Of a stretch of 64,000 nucleotides of DNA, positions 10,916 through 20,811 are shown one piece after another. Position numbers and translations under genes: made by a program. The stretch's first letter is position 1; the number at the start of each line of letters is the position of its first letter. Origin of the DNA: Diphasiastrum complanatum (taxonomy: Eukaryota; Streptophyta; Lycopodiopsida; Lycopodiales; Lycopodiaceae); NCBI GenBank assembly GCA_029204225.1, contig CM055098.1, forward strand, positions 55,000,282-55,064,281, in the 5' to 3' direction. The notes below the pieces were generated by a model. That model worked only from the letters and a program-made list of their open reading frames with translations, made no database searches and had not been told where the DNA came from.

Positions 10916-11384
10916 AACTTGTTGATGTGTGTGATGACTCCTCATCACTCTCCTCCTTTGACTTGTCCTTCTTGAAATGTTGATGATGCTCTTTGCCCCT
11001 TCCTCTTGGCTTGTCCTTTGTGAAGTATGCCTTTACCTCTCCATCATTATTCAAGGAAAGTTGATTGATCCTCATAAGCTTGTTCTCTTGCCTACACTCC
11101 TCGGAAATGAGAATTCCTTGTAGTGCCTCCAAGCTTGGAAGATCCTCCTTGATTGCATAAGATTGGACAAGATTGTCAAACTCTTCCTTCAATCCATTTA
11201 GGATCAATTGCATTAACTCTTTTGGATTGAGGTTGTCTCCTATGCAAGCAAGCTCTCTATGAAGATCTTTGACTCTCAAAGAATAGTTTGAGGCACTCTC
11301 ATCACTCCTTTGGAAGCTTTGAAAAATTTGATTCCTTAGTGTGAGCAACCTTGATGTGTTCCTTGCCTCATAGATGGATTTCAA
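10910..11384 (-). pseudogene. Ty1/copia gag fragment (UBN2-type)
   Basis: The minus frame from ATG at 11,384 reads LRNQIFQSFQRSDESASNY…LIL NGLKEEFDNLVQSY…LPSLEALQGILISEE, the characteristic helical copia gag core (gag-polypeptide of LTR copia type). A Lys/Glu/Ser-rich linker follows. The last 20 or so codons of the open frame are antisense to the zinc-knuckle fragment on the other strand and are not native gag. The N-terminal third of gag and all of pol are missing. Confidence 0.75.
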
Positions 11385-11389
11385 TGTAA

Positions 11390-11760
11390 AATTAAAAGGA
11401 AAAAGAACACAATCACCATTTAACTCAACTTACTAGGAGTACTTATACTCCATAGCTAAGTGGCAAACTAGCATAGTACCAAGAAAACAAATCCCTTAAA
11501 TGGGTACATGCCTGATAAATGTACCACTTCCTCCATTTCGTCAAGATCAGCTTACAAATATTGTCCTCCGGAAACCAATTAGTACAGCTTGACCACGGTT
11601 ACAACGGTACCAAAGTTCCACAAAATTTGGGCTTACGTGTACCTGCCAATGTAAGGATCAAAGGCCATGTAACTACCAAAAGTTATATTATTATAAGGTT
11701 AAAATTGACAACTGATCACCAAGAAATCAAATTTCTATAACCGAGTGCTAATAACTTGTG
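11390..11760. other. No gene recognised
   Basis: AT-rich spacer between a copia gag fragment and an unidentified gene fragment. A 73-codon ORF at 11,519-11,740 shows no domain. Confidence 0.3.
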
Positions 11761-11764
11761 CTTT

Positions 11765-12179
11765 GCAACATCCTATTGCTTTCAGCATCCGCATCCTCAT
11801 GAGCACAGCCTAAGAGAGATCGTGACATCCTCATAACATAAAGGTATGTAAATTTTTTTGAATTTCTTTAGAGCATTGTTTTAATGAAAATTTACAGTTA
11901 CCATTTATTGTCATTTTATCAAAGCCAGTTGCTAGGCATAGGTTAGTCTCAAAACTAAGCAAGAAAGTTTATATGTACACCTTGGATCACAGCTACATGA
12001 GAGTTCACCTCTACGAACATGCCTTTGTCAAGAATTTCTTCGATGAGGCATTAAGGCCTTTGGTAAGTCTTGTTGCTATTTCTCCAAATTAAACTGCATA
12101 TTTTCATTCTATAGTGGACCAAGCTTAGTTTGTGTAATTTTTTTTTTGTTATTTTCAGAGCTTGAAAGAATCTGTTCCC
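11765..12179 (+). pseudogene. Fragment of an unidentified intron-containing gene, copy 1
   Basis: Three exon-like pieces can be read. Exon A ends at a gtatgtaaat donor near 11,842. Exon B reads TLDHSYMRVHLYEHAFVKNF then FDEALRPL and ends at a GTAAGT donor at about 12,064. After an intron with a T-rich tract and attttcag acceptor, exon C starts SLKESVP (about 12,159) and is cut at 12,179 by a copia element. The same structure exists inverted at 23,305-24,545, where exon B has about 50 more codons; this copy lost about 0.8 kb around the first intron. An in-frame stop in exon A is shared by both copies. I do not recognise the family. Confidence 0.55.
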
Positions 12180-13496
12180 TGTTGGAAAACCTTTTTACGA
12201 AGGAAAGAATTCCCAAAGGCGCGCACATTGGTGCTTGGCCTGAATAGAGTCGATCTCTGTAACTGTAGCTACTACTCCATGCTACGATCAATCATCTTCC
12301 GAATGATAGTCTGACACTGCAAATCTGATTTTACTTATAAAACAGTAGATAATGTATGGAAGTAATATCTACTACAAGCAAGCATCACAAATCATTCACA
12401 AGATTACACAAGATGCAAAAATTCTATAACTCTATTTTCCAAATTAAGAACAACATTTTTGTGCACTGTCTATTTCCCAGATCAGCGCGTCGGTGCAATA
12501 GAGGTATTCTCTCTTACGAAAAGAAACTAGCTACTTTTGACCCATCTTCCTGAAGTATTGTGCATATCTTTGATTGGATGCTGCTTATAGAATCCATGGT
12601 CTGAATAACCGCTCACTGATACCACTGTTGGAAAACTTTTTTACGAATGAAGGGATTCACGAAGGCGCCCGAATAGAGTCGATATCTATAGCTATAGTTA
12701 TTGCTCCATGCTACGATCAATCATCTTTTGAACGACAGGCTGACACTACAGATATGATTTTACTTATAAAATAGTTGATAATGTTTAATACCAACAGAAA
12801 TAATATCTATTGCAAGCAAGCATCACAAATCATTCACAAGATTACACAAGAAGGGCAAAAATGCTGCAACTCTATTTTCTGAATTAAGTTTACAACAACA
12901 TGTTTGTGCGTTTTCTGTTTCCCAGATCAGTGCGTCGGTGCAAGAGAGGTATTCTCTCTTATGAAAAGAAACTACCTACTGCTAATTTTTCTATGTGTGT
13001 GCATGTCGCTACTGTGCATTTGCTATATTCAGCTATGTTGTCTTCGACACACTCCCATCTTCTCTCACGTTGATCCTATATGTAAACAACTCAGAAAATA
13101 GATTAAGCTAACTTGCTTTGATCAAAAGAACACATTGTGCTACTTGCAACTGCTTCATGGTTGCCCGTCATTTTCTTCCATGCCTTGGCCATTTTATGCT
13201 CTTCACACTGCGTCGATTCAAAAATATTGAAAGCTGAAGAGAGACATCTTGATGTCGCATTTTGAAAATGCAAAAAATGCAAAGGTCAGCGGAGAATGAG
13301 TTTGAGTCATTTTGGCAATCTTTTTGAATTGTGAAAAACTTGAAGATCACTTGAAATATGTTTTAAGTCATATTTTGGCCAACTGTCAATTTTTCGAGAA
13401 ATGTAGACTGTGCGAAACTTAGCTAAAAAATGTAGCAGTCCGAAATACAAGGAAAAATACAAAATCTTTGATGGTTAGAAACATCAAGTTTGTTCA
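12180..13496 (-). mobile_element. Copia-type deletion derivative: 5' LTR, PBS, short stub, 3' LTR
   Basis: Direct repeats of ttccc (12,175-12,179 and 13,497-13,501) flank an element that starts TGTTGG and ends TTCA on the + strand. Two LTR copies lie in the same orientation: 12,626-13,496 (5' LTR) and 12,180-12,536 (3' LTR, truncated). On the minus strand the 5' LTR is followed after one base by TGGTATCAGTGAGC (12,611-12,624), a near match to the initiator-tRNA-Met primer binding site. Only about 90 bp of internal DNA remain. The 5' LTR carries about 370 bp of unrelated DNA (about 13,100-13,463). The LTRs match the one at 22,782-23,304. Confidence 0.85.
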
Positions 13497-13501
13497 TTCC
13501 C

Positions 13502-14309
13502 ATCACTTGTGAGGCTCTTGTGAAAGGTGAGAATCTGGTGATGCCGAAAACCCCTAAGCCTTCTAATTCTCAATCTCATCCTGTGATCCCAAGCAAGGGT
13601 TTGGCAATTTCTAGTAAAAAAATGGTACAATTTGGCGTGCGTATCCTTAAAGAGAGTTGGCCACCAAAATCCAGCCAAGAGGATTTTCTTAGCAGTCATT
13701 TCAGAAGATAAATGACCTGCTCTAACACCTTCATGAGTGAGGGAGATGACAGAGGGTATTTCACCTTCAGTAAGACAACGTCGGATAATTCCATCTAACC
13801 CTTGTTTGTAAAGTTGGCCTGCAATTAACGTATAAGGTTTGGTTTTGAGGACCAACACACGTTGTTCGGGTTTAGATAAGGATGGATCCATCTGCCTTGA
13901 AGTTAAATATTCTATGATTTCCTTGGCCCAAATGGGTGTAGAGTCAACCTGAAATAAGATGGCATCGGGTAAATCATCGTTGACACCTTGATATGGGATG
14001 GGTAGGTTAGGGATTCAGATAGATGGTCTGCTACAAAATGTTGAACTCCCTTTTGAACCATAATCCTAAACTCAAATTCTCATAATAATAGGATCCATCG
14101 ATGATACGACCAGTTGTGCAAGACTTGTTGATGAGATATAGGAGTGCTTGATGATCAGTGAAGAAGGCAAAAACTTTTTCCATAAGATAATGGCGAAACT
14201 TCTGAACCGCATATACCATTGCCAAAGCTTCACGTTCAGTAGTGGTATAATTGACTTCATCACGTATCAATTGCATACTGCTAGAGTGGGAGAAAGCATA
14301 AACATGCAT
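13502..14309 (-). pseudogene. Ty3/gypsy RNase H to integrase fragment
   Basis: From 14,309 on the minus strand the frame reads EVNYTTTEREALAMVYAVQK…FTDHQALLYL, the RNase H core. A frameshifted stretch (HFVADHLSES…, then DDLPDAILFQVDSTPIWAKE) follows. The integrase zinc-binding segment reads YKQGLDGIIRRCL…HEGVRAGH…FWWPTLFKD. The catalytic integrase core is missing because the sequence ends at the copia insertion near 13,497. Motifs fit a non-chromovirus gypsy element. Confidence 0.8.
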
Positions 14310-14620
14310 GAAAAAGATGGGTTATGGTTTGGAGTGACCCCTTAAGTAGTTATGGCTCAAGCCTTAAGGTGGGTTATGGATTAAGGTGGGTTATGTCTCA
14401 TGGAGTCGCGTGGCTCATGGCGTTGTGTGGCGCAAGAAGGCTCATGGGTCACGGCTCGTGGCACGCTCGTGGCCTGGACCAGCGGTCTCCTGGAGCAGCG
14501 TGGCATGACTCACGGCACCATGTAGCTCATGGCTCATGATGTCTCATGACTCGTGGCTCATGACACATGGTGTCATGTGGCTCTTGGCTCATCTCTCGTG
14601 GCTCCCAAGACTCATCTTCT
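14286..14620. repeat. Dispersed repeat with catggctc-type subrepeats, copy 1
   Basis: Begins gggagaaagcataaacatgcat and contains ccccttaagtagttat, then many degenerate ctcatggctca/cgtggctca units. The first 200 bp or so recur in the same orientation at 24,568-24,782. No coding potential is evident despite a 71-codon ORF. Confidence 0.75.
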
Positions 14621-14629
14621 TCATTAGAA

Positions 14630-14924
14630 TTTATAGATAGATTCTCGTCTAAGTCGCCATCCATTGTTAACAAAGAAGTTCCTACGAAAGCATGTTTTTG
14701 AGAAAAATTACAAAACTACTAAATGGTTACTCTTTTTTGAAATTTTGGCCCATTTCAAAAGATTTTGCATTGCTAGGATCAAAGATGGTTTTGCCATCTC
14801 TCTTAGGAAAAAGTAGTCATTTATGTGGCTTTACCAACATTTTCTTGGAGGTTGTCTGAGACTAAAAAGTGCTTGCTTGAGCTTGCACACTTTACCTTAG
14901 TAACGATGAATCTTTCTAGTTGGG
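14630..14924. other. No gene recognised
   Basis: Probably a further decayed part of the copia pol that follows on the minus strand; only scattered similarity can be read. Confidence 0.3.
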
Positions 14925-15140
14925 ATATCTAATCATCATCATTCAAGACACCATTGAGTAATGCAGACCTTATGTCCATTTGTTGAAGTTTCAAACTAAA
15001 AAATTCCACCACAACAATAATACGATGTAGAGTACTTCATTTTAATTGTGCAACGGTTTCATCATACTATAAACCTTTGGTTTTTGCATAGCCCTTCACC
15101 ATGATTGAAAGGGCCTTGATATGGGTAATTTGAATGGATG
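14925..15140 (-). pseudogene. Ty1/copia reverse transcriptase fragment joined to a gypsy gag
   Basis: The minus frame reads SIMVKGYAKTKGL, a stop, DETVAQLK, then LKLQQMDIRSALLNGVLNDD. This is the copia RT run from KARLVxKGYxQ through the Q-M-D-V-K-x-A-F-L-N-G block. Its start is in frame with a gypsy gag upstream, giving one chimeric open frame (15,067-15,264). It has stops and no YVDD site. Confidence 0.7.
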
Positions 15141-15447
15141 GGCTCTGAGTCAGTTTAGATGGTTTGAAACGCTTGACGAGAGCGTCCTTGAGGGTGGTCC
15201 AAGAAGCAACATCATGAGGATAGAGATTCAAATACCACTGCTTGGCTGTTCCATAGAGTATCATGGAGAATAGGTGAAGCTTTTCAGTTTCAAACGTATC
15301 TCCATAAAAACAGCATGCATTATCAAAGTCTTGGAGAAATCGAACTGGGTCAGATTCTCCATCGTACTTTGGTGCATCGATACATGGAATTCTGAGTTCT
15401 AGTCATGGAGGAGCCGGATTAGAAGATTCAGCACAGTCACGAGACAT
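15141..15447 (-). pseudogene. Ty3/gypsy gag N-terminal fragment
   Basis: Starts at ATG 15,447, has one TGA at codon 15, then reads IPCIDAPKYDGESDPVRFLQ, DFDNACCFYGDTFE, MILYGTAKQWYLNL and WTTLKDALVKRF. This is the retrotransposon gag core and is close to the gag at 43,595 (IPLIDVPKYDEESDPVRFLQ). It then runs into copia RT sequence, so it is truncated. Confidence 0.8.
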
Positions 15448-15449
15448 GA

Positions 15450-16104
15450 TGCAGAGTGTGGAGGAGAGTAGCAATACAAATGATCAGGTCAATACTATAC
15501 TTGGCCAAAAAAAGACAGTTTGCTTGCAGAATGGAGAGTTTAGGACAAAAAATTGGTCTTTTTGGCCGTAATAAAATTCGCGGACAGACTGAGAAATCAT
15601 GGAGAGGCAGATAAATCAAACTATAAAACTGGCGAATTCTGACAAGGAGTGTTGTCTGTCAGAATATTGATTTTTTTATATTTTTAGAAAAGAATTTGTA
15701 TGCTTAGAATTTGCGGGTGGGACAGGGAATTTGTACTCACTGAGAATGATTTCTGGATGGCAATTTCTAATACAGAGGTTTTACTAGTAGATAGGGAATA
15801 TGAAAAAAAAATGTGACTTTCTGACTAAAAACAACAAAATCTCCGAGATAGAATTCGCGGAGCTGTTGGAGGACTGATCTTGATTAGATCTAGCCTCAGT
15901 GAAGTCGGTGAATTCTAGGACGAAGATTTGGGTGAGAAATAAGAGATTTTGATAGTATATCAGGTTGTTTTCTCATAATCTAACCATGGTCAAAATTCAT
16001 GGAGGTGATAAAATGAAAGATCAAGGTCTGTTAGGGCTGCATACAGACTGACAAATTTTGATATACCTGTTTGGTTTAGAAAAAAAGTCACTTGGGTCAC
16101 CAAG
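15450..16104. other. No gene recognised
   Basis: AT-rich DNA with no domain-bearing ORF. It could be the 3' non-coding end and LTR of the gypsy element to its right, but no polypurine tract plus TG boundary was convincing. Confidence 0.3.
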
Positions 16105-16893
16105 TTAACTCTTTTGTTGCTTCCCCCCGGCTTGATAAGTTGCTCCGTAGCTCGTGTAGGACCTGGAGAGAAGACTCGTGCTGTGGTTGGAAGATAGAAG
16201 ACTAGTTATTGTGGTAGGAACGGTCAGGAGGCTGGAAAGGTCAATTGGTTTTGGAGACAACAACCTTCCCATCAACATGGTTTTCTCTTGATCAGTCAGG
16301 ACTCCAAAATGATCGCACAATCGCGAAACATGTTCTCCTACTCCAGAAAATTTTTGGTGTTTGATCCACCTCAAAAAAGCCTTGTATGCGATGATACCAA
16401 AGCATACAGGATTTTCGGCTAACGCGTCCAATAGATACCAAAAATTTTGCATTGAGATGGTTGCATCCGCATCTGTCAAAAATATAGCTTGATTGGCGTA
16501 TTTACAAAACAGCTTAAAGGTGGTATCCTTGATCATTGAGATTTTATACCCCTTCGTGGGTACGCAGCAGTTGCTCAGGAAGTGGGTGGTCTCATCCACT
16601 GAATCTCTGTTTGTAGTAACAATTGTACCATCCAATGGTAATCCGAGGGCTGTGCAAAATAGTTCTTCAGAAATAGTGAAAAATTTGCCTCGCACATGTA
16701 CTTTGAAATCCACCTCAGAGACTGCGTGGATGGAGTTCACAAATTCAGTACTGACTTCAGACAAAATGACTGAAGGATACACTTTCAAATTACCCAACTT
16801 GGATTGATCCAAAAAGGACTGGATTGATGCCAGGCGGATTCCTACGTATGCTTTCCAGGTAATTGAAGAGCTAGAACTCGATCTAGAAGCCAT
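16105..16893 (-). CDS. Uninterrupted retroelement-associated ORF, unknown function
   Basis: A 263-residue reading starts at MASRSSSSSS (16,893); the open frame extends 27 codons further upstream to another ATG at 16,974. The Ser-rich start is followed by a mixed alpha/beta-like sequence with VDFKVHVRGKFFTISEELFC then TALGLPLDG. This resembles the 'putative plant transposon protein' region found beside plant gypsy elements. It lies about 870 bp downstream of the integrase on the same strand, where Athila-type elements carry an extra (env-like) ORF. No signal peptide, transmembrane helix or catalytic motif is evident. It is the only long ORF without stops in this element. Family and role are inference. 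Confidence 0.5.
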   Translation of the reverse strand: MASRSSSSSSITWKAYVGIRLASIQSFLDQSKLGNLKVYPSVILSEVSTEFVNSIHAVSEVDFKVHVRGKFFTISEELFCTALGLPLDGTIVTTNRDSVDETTHFLSNCCVPTKGYKISMIKDTTFKLFCKYANQAIFLTDADATISMQNFWYLLDALAENPVCFGIIAYKAFLRWIKHQKFSGVGEHVSRLCDHFGVLTDQEKTMLMGRLLSPKPIDLSSLLTVPTTITSLLSSNHSTSLLSRSYTSYGATYQAGGKQQKS

Positions 16894-16974
16894 TGCGTCG
16901 AATAATTGACGACAGCTCCGCAGATCGCGATAGGGCGCAATAGATCGCTTTGATCGCAAAAAGAGTGAGCGCAA

Positions 16975-17289
16975 AAAAGCATGAAAATGCAGAAAGAAAG
17001 TGTGAGGAGGAAAATAGAAAATGACTATGATATACAGTGGCGGTGGGGAGAGGATGATGACGTGTCATGGTGCCATGACATCTGTCATTTCCATTATTAA
17101 GGGCGTGCATGACTCATACTTTCAAAATATGATTTGACAGATCAGTCTTAATGACAATAAAGATTGTTTGTGAAAAGAAAAGAAATAAATGAATAAAAAA
17201 CAATATCCGTTTTGATATGTGTAGACGCGCGTACACACGTGTGAATAATGATGACCACGTGGCCTTCATCTTTAATGGATGAATATAAA
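16975..17289. other. Leader-like spacer upstream of the extra ORF
   Basis: On the minus strand it contains tgtatatcat (near 17,030) and a pyrimidine-rich run before the ORF start. A palindromic ccacgtgg (G-box core, about 17,256) and the + strand sequence tataaaaag (about 17,284) are also present. These could be promoter elements but nothing proves it. Confidence 0.3.
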
Positions 17290-17765
17290 AAGTAGGTCGA
17301 GAGATTCACAAAAGATTTTCAAAAATATGCTAGAAAAATTCTAGAAAGTCTCGCAAGATCCTAGAAAATGATAGAGAAACTAACGAAAGGTTCTTGAATG
17401 AATTTTAGTAAGATACTAGAAAATTTCTCGAAATATTCTTGAAAATAACAATATAGTAGAAAAATCACTCAAAAGAAAAATGCTAGAAAAGATTCTAAAA
17501 AGATTTTCGAAAACGATCCACGAAAAGTAAAACACATTTGATTACAAATTGAGTGTCGCGAAAAGTTCTCAAAAACACTTTAAAAATGTCTTGAAAGATT
17601 ATGAGAGAAGTCTAGAAAAATTCTCGAAAAGTTCTTGACAACACCTTGAAGAATGATTTTGGAAAAAATGCTAGAAAAGTCGCGAACAATTCCAGAAAAG
17701 ATAAAAGAAAATTTGCGATCAATTCCAGACAAATACTAGAAAAGAATAAGAATAAAAAAAATTCT
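17290..17765. repeat. Low-complexity spacer built from ctagaaaa/ctcgaaaa variants
   Basis: About 475 bp in which short motifs such as ctagaaaa, ctcgaaaa and cttgaaaa recur at irregular spacing (at least 15 occurrences). It ends exactly where the integrase frame ends (17,768). No ORF. It probably arose by slippage in the 3' spacer of the gypsy element. Confidence 0.7.
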
Positions 17766-17767
17766 GG

Positions 17768-19021
17768 TCAAAGGTAGTATTTCTTGAGTCTGGACCCATT
17801 AATTCGTGTAGGTAATAGTTCACCTTCAAGTGATTGGAGTTGTACAGAACCATTCTCAAACACCTCTATAACTTTATAAGGTTCGAGCCATCTCATATGA
17901 AGATTTCCAGAAAACTTTTGATGTTGACTATCATAGATCAGCGCAAAGTCATCAACTTTAAGATCACATTTCCTGATATGACTATCATACTTTTTCTTTT
18001 GTTGTTCCTGGATTTCCTCCGTTAATTTTTGTGGATTTGCACGAGCTTCATATAGTTCTTCAATATTGGTCAACCTTTTGTTAATACTTTCTGCATCTGT
18101 TCGTTGAGCTTGAATACGAAAAGTTGTCACCTCAAATTCAATAGGCAAAATAGAATGCATACCATAAGTAAGAAAATACAGTGTTTGCTTCGTCGTGATC
18201 TTTTCTGTGTTACGATAAGCCCAGAGAACTGCTGGTAATTTTTTATTCCATTCAGTCGCATGTGCAATAGTAATCTTGTTCAGGATCTTACATAAGATTC
18301 CATTAGCTCTCTCAGTCAACCCGTTTGCTTTTGGATTATAAGGGGTTGTTTTTCTGTGTTTAATCAGAAAATATGTTGTCAGCAGCCGTATTGTGTCATT
18401 TAGAAAATGTGTATCACGGTCACTTACTAGTTCAAGTGGACAACCATATCTTGTGATTATAAATTTGAATAAGAACGTCGCGACAGTTTTTGCATCGTTT
18501 CGTTTCTTCGCTTCTGCTTCAACGTTCTTTGTAGCATAATCCATTGCAACAAGAATATAACGACACTTAGTATGTCGAGTCACAGGTTTGATTGGATCAA
18601 CAAAGTCAATCCCCCACTTCTCAAATGGTGCAAGAGGCAGGATTGGTGTCAACGACCAATTCATTGCTTTTGTTGGCTTACCAGATCTCTGACATGGATC
18701 ACATGAACGAATAAAATTTGATACATCCTTGAACATAGTTGGTCGTCAGTACTTGGCAGTCAATATTTTATTAACAATATTCTTTAAAGCAAAGTGTCCG
18801 CCAGCATCCTCTGAGTGTAAGGCTTGAACAACCTTTTTAATATCTGTTGTTTCGAGACATCTTCTTAGTTGATGATCAGCACCAACCTTGTACAAGACAT
18901 TGTTAATAATCATATAAGGTGCTACCTTATATTGAAAAACTGTCTTTTGCTCCAAATCATAACCATCCGGATATATTTGATCCTTAAGATAAGTAATGAT
19001 ATCAGAATATAATGAATTCAT
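17768..19021 (-). pseudogene. Gypsy integrase
   Basis: The H2C2 zinc-binding part (HSEDAGGHFALKNIV… then CDPCQRSGK) is split by one stop/frame change at about 18,740. The core keeps the D-D-E triad: WGIDFVDP, SDRDTHFL and NGLTERANG. A C-terminal region with LKVDDFALIYDSQHQKFSG and HMRWLEPYKVIEV (GPY/F-like) ends RLKKYYL. The 322-codon core frame is open, but the enzyme cannot be expressed normally because gag, RT and the linker carry many stops. Confidence 0.85.
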
Positions 19022-19855
19022 AGATGAAATTTCAAATAGATTTTCGTTTGAAAAATCATCATTAATTGGTTTTTCAGTTTTTTTCGTGCTAAGTTGCGAT
19101 AGATAATCAGCATTTGTATGATATTATCCTTGGCAAAGTTCTACTTGATAAGTGAATTCCTGCAGAAGTAGAACCCACCGAACAATTCGTCCTGATAAAT
19201 CTAGTTTATTCACGAGATACTTTAGAGCATAGTGATCAACATGAAAAATGAAAACATATCCTAGCAAATAATGCTAAAATTTCTTAACAGTGAAAATCAT
19301 TCCGAGTGCTTCCCTTTCTGTAGCCGAATAATTCTTCTCCGAGGCACTGAGCTGTCGACTCGCATAGTATATGGGATGATCTTTCTTCTGATTGTCCTTC
19401 TGGCTCAGACAGAGGCCAATAGCAAATGCAAAAACATCAACATAACTATGAAATAAAATAGCCCAGTTGGGTGGTCTCAGAATAGGAGCATTGATCAATC
19501 TTTGCTTAAGTTCTTCGAATGCTTTCTGATGTTCATTCATCCACAAGTATTCCACTTGTTTCTTGAGTAGATGCGTAAGAGAAGCAGCAATAGAAGCATG
19601 ATTTTGGATAAATCTCCGATAATAGCCGACATGTCCTAAAAAAGCTCTTAGTTCACGTAGATTGGTCGGTATCTTGAGGTCCTTTATAAGCTCGACTTTA
19701 TCTTTATAGACTTCTATTCCTCTGTTTGATATTTTGTGTCCAGGTAAAATTCCTTCTTTCATACTGAAAAAACATTTCTCTGGATGAAGTTCGTCCTTAA
19801 CCATGAGGAGGTACTTTGGATTGAGACGATACTGTCTCTATCAAACAGGTATAGC
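19022..19855 (-). pseudogene. Gypsy RT remnant and RNase H, catalytic RT core deleted
   Basis: The frame reads RQYRLNPKYLLMVKDEL joined directly to HPEKCFFSMKEGILPGHK. The finger and palm segments with the FxDD/YxDD motif are missing, in frame. RNase H follows (FLGHVGYYRRFI…, YVDVFAFAIGLCLSQ, YYASRQLSASEKNYSATERE). The part from 19,270 to 19,022 (HYALKYLVNKLDLSGRIVRW) is frameshifted. Two adjacent stops precede RQYRL where related elements have Arg-Gln. Confidence 0.85.
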
Positions 19856-20377
19856 ATCTTCTTTAAGATCAATACGGTGCTCTCCGAATTCTGCAGGTAT
19901 ACCTTTCAAATCGTCGAGCAACCAGGCAAAAACATCTTGATACTCCTTCAACAATTCAGTAAATTTCGCTAATTCCGATTCTCCAAGTGACTTTGAAACA
20001 TGCACAAATCTGCTAGGTGCAAGTTCAATTAGTTCAGTAGAATCTAGTAGAATGATATCTTTTGTCATACTAGCCTTGGTATGGCCATGAATTTCACGCA
20101 TGGTTGACTCCATAGATATATTCTTGTCGTCAGTCTGGTTCTTGCTACCAAATTCGTGTTCATATTCGTCACTCGAATCATCAGACTCTCTAGAGTTCGT
20201 GTCTGCAACTTTAATTTCTTCACTCAAAACATCTGCTTCAGCGTTGCAGGCATCGAAGAATTCTTCTTCGTCAGTATTCTCATAGCATTCAAAATATTGC
20301 ACTTCGATGTCACATGCATTGGAAAAAATATTTAAGGCATAAGAAGATTCTTCTGAGGTAAGACTGGTGTCAGACAA
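19856..20377 (-). pseudogene. Gypsy protease-RT linker
   Basis: An acidic linker (EESSYALNIFSN…ENTDEEEFFDA…) leads into FTELLKEYQDVFAWLLDDLK then GIPAEFGEHRIDLKEDAIPV, the block that normally precedes RT in gypsy pol. It ends at the double stop before the RT remnant. Confidence 0.75.
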
Positions 20378-20407
20378 AGGAGTTTCACTTTCATATTTGT
20401 CACAACT

Positions 20408-20767
20408 CTAGGTGATTATTTGTTCTACTGGCTTACCTCGATTATTGGTCTCACCAGTCTGAAATCTCAACTCTCTGGATTTCCAATGAACACTTGTGTT
20501 TGATTGATAAAGCCAGGGCCATCCAATTAGCACAGAATAAGATGACAAACCAAGTGGTTTGATAACTATGAAATATATTGTGAAAGGCTTGGCTTGAATG
20601 TAATTAGTAACATCCTTCAATTCTCCAACAGGTTTTCGTCGCGTCGAATTAGCTAACTTGATATTTCGTTGTGTCGGTTGAATGTCAATCAGCCCCAAAG
20701 CATGAGTTGTGTCTTCTGTTATTATGTTCACGTTGGAACCAGAGTCTATCGGCACTTTTTCAATCAA
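20408..20767 (-). pseudogene. Gypsy aspartic protease domain
   Basis: Retains the catalytic VPIDSGSNVNII motif and the later YSVLIGWPWLYQ segment (the usual I-L-G-x-P-W-L). It is separated by stops from both the gag side (20,768-20,815) and the RT linker. Confidence 0.8.
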
Positions 20768-20811
20768 ACATCCAGCAATGGTAACATCAATTTCAGGTGC
20801 ACCGAGATCTC

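Noticed and set aside
17870-17890. B-box-like ggttcgagcc suggesting a tRNA gene
   Set aside because: It lies inside the integrase C-terminal coding sequence on the minus strand, with no A box at the right distance.
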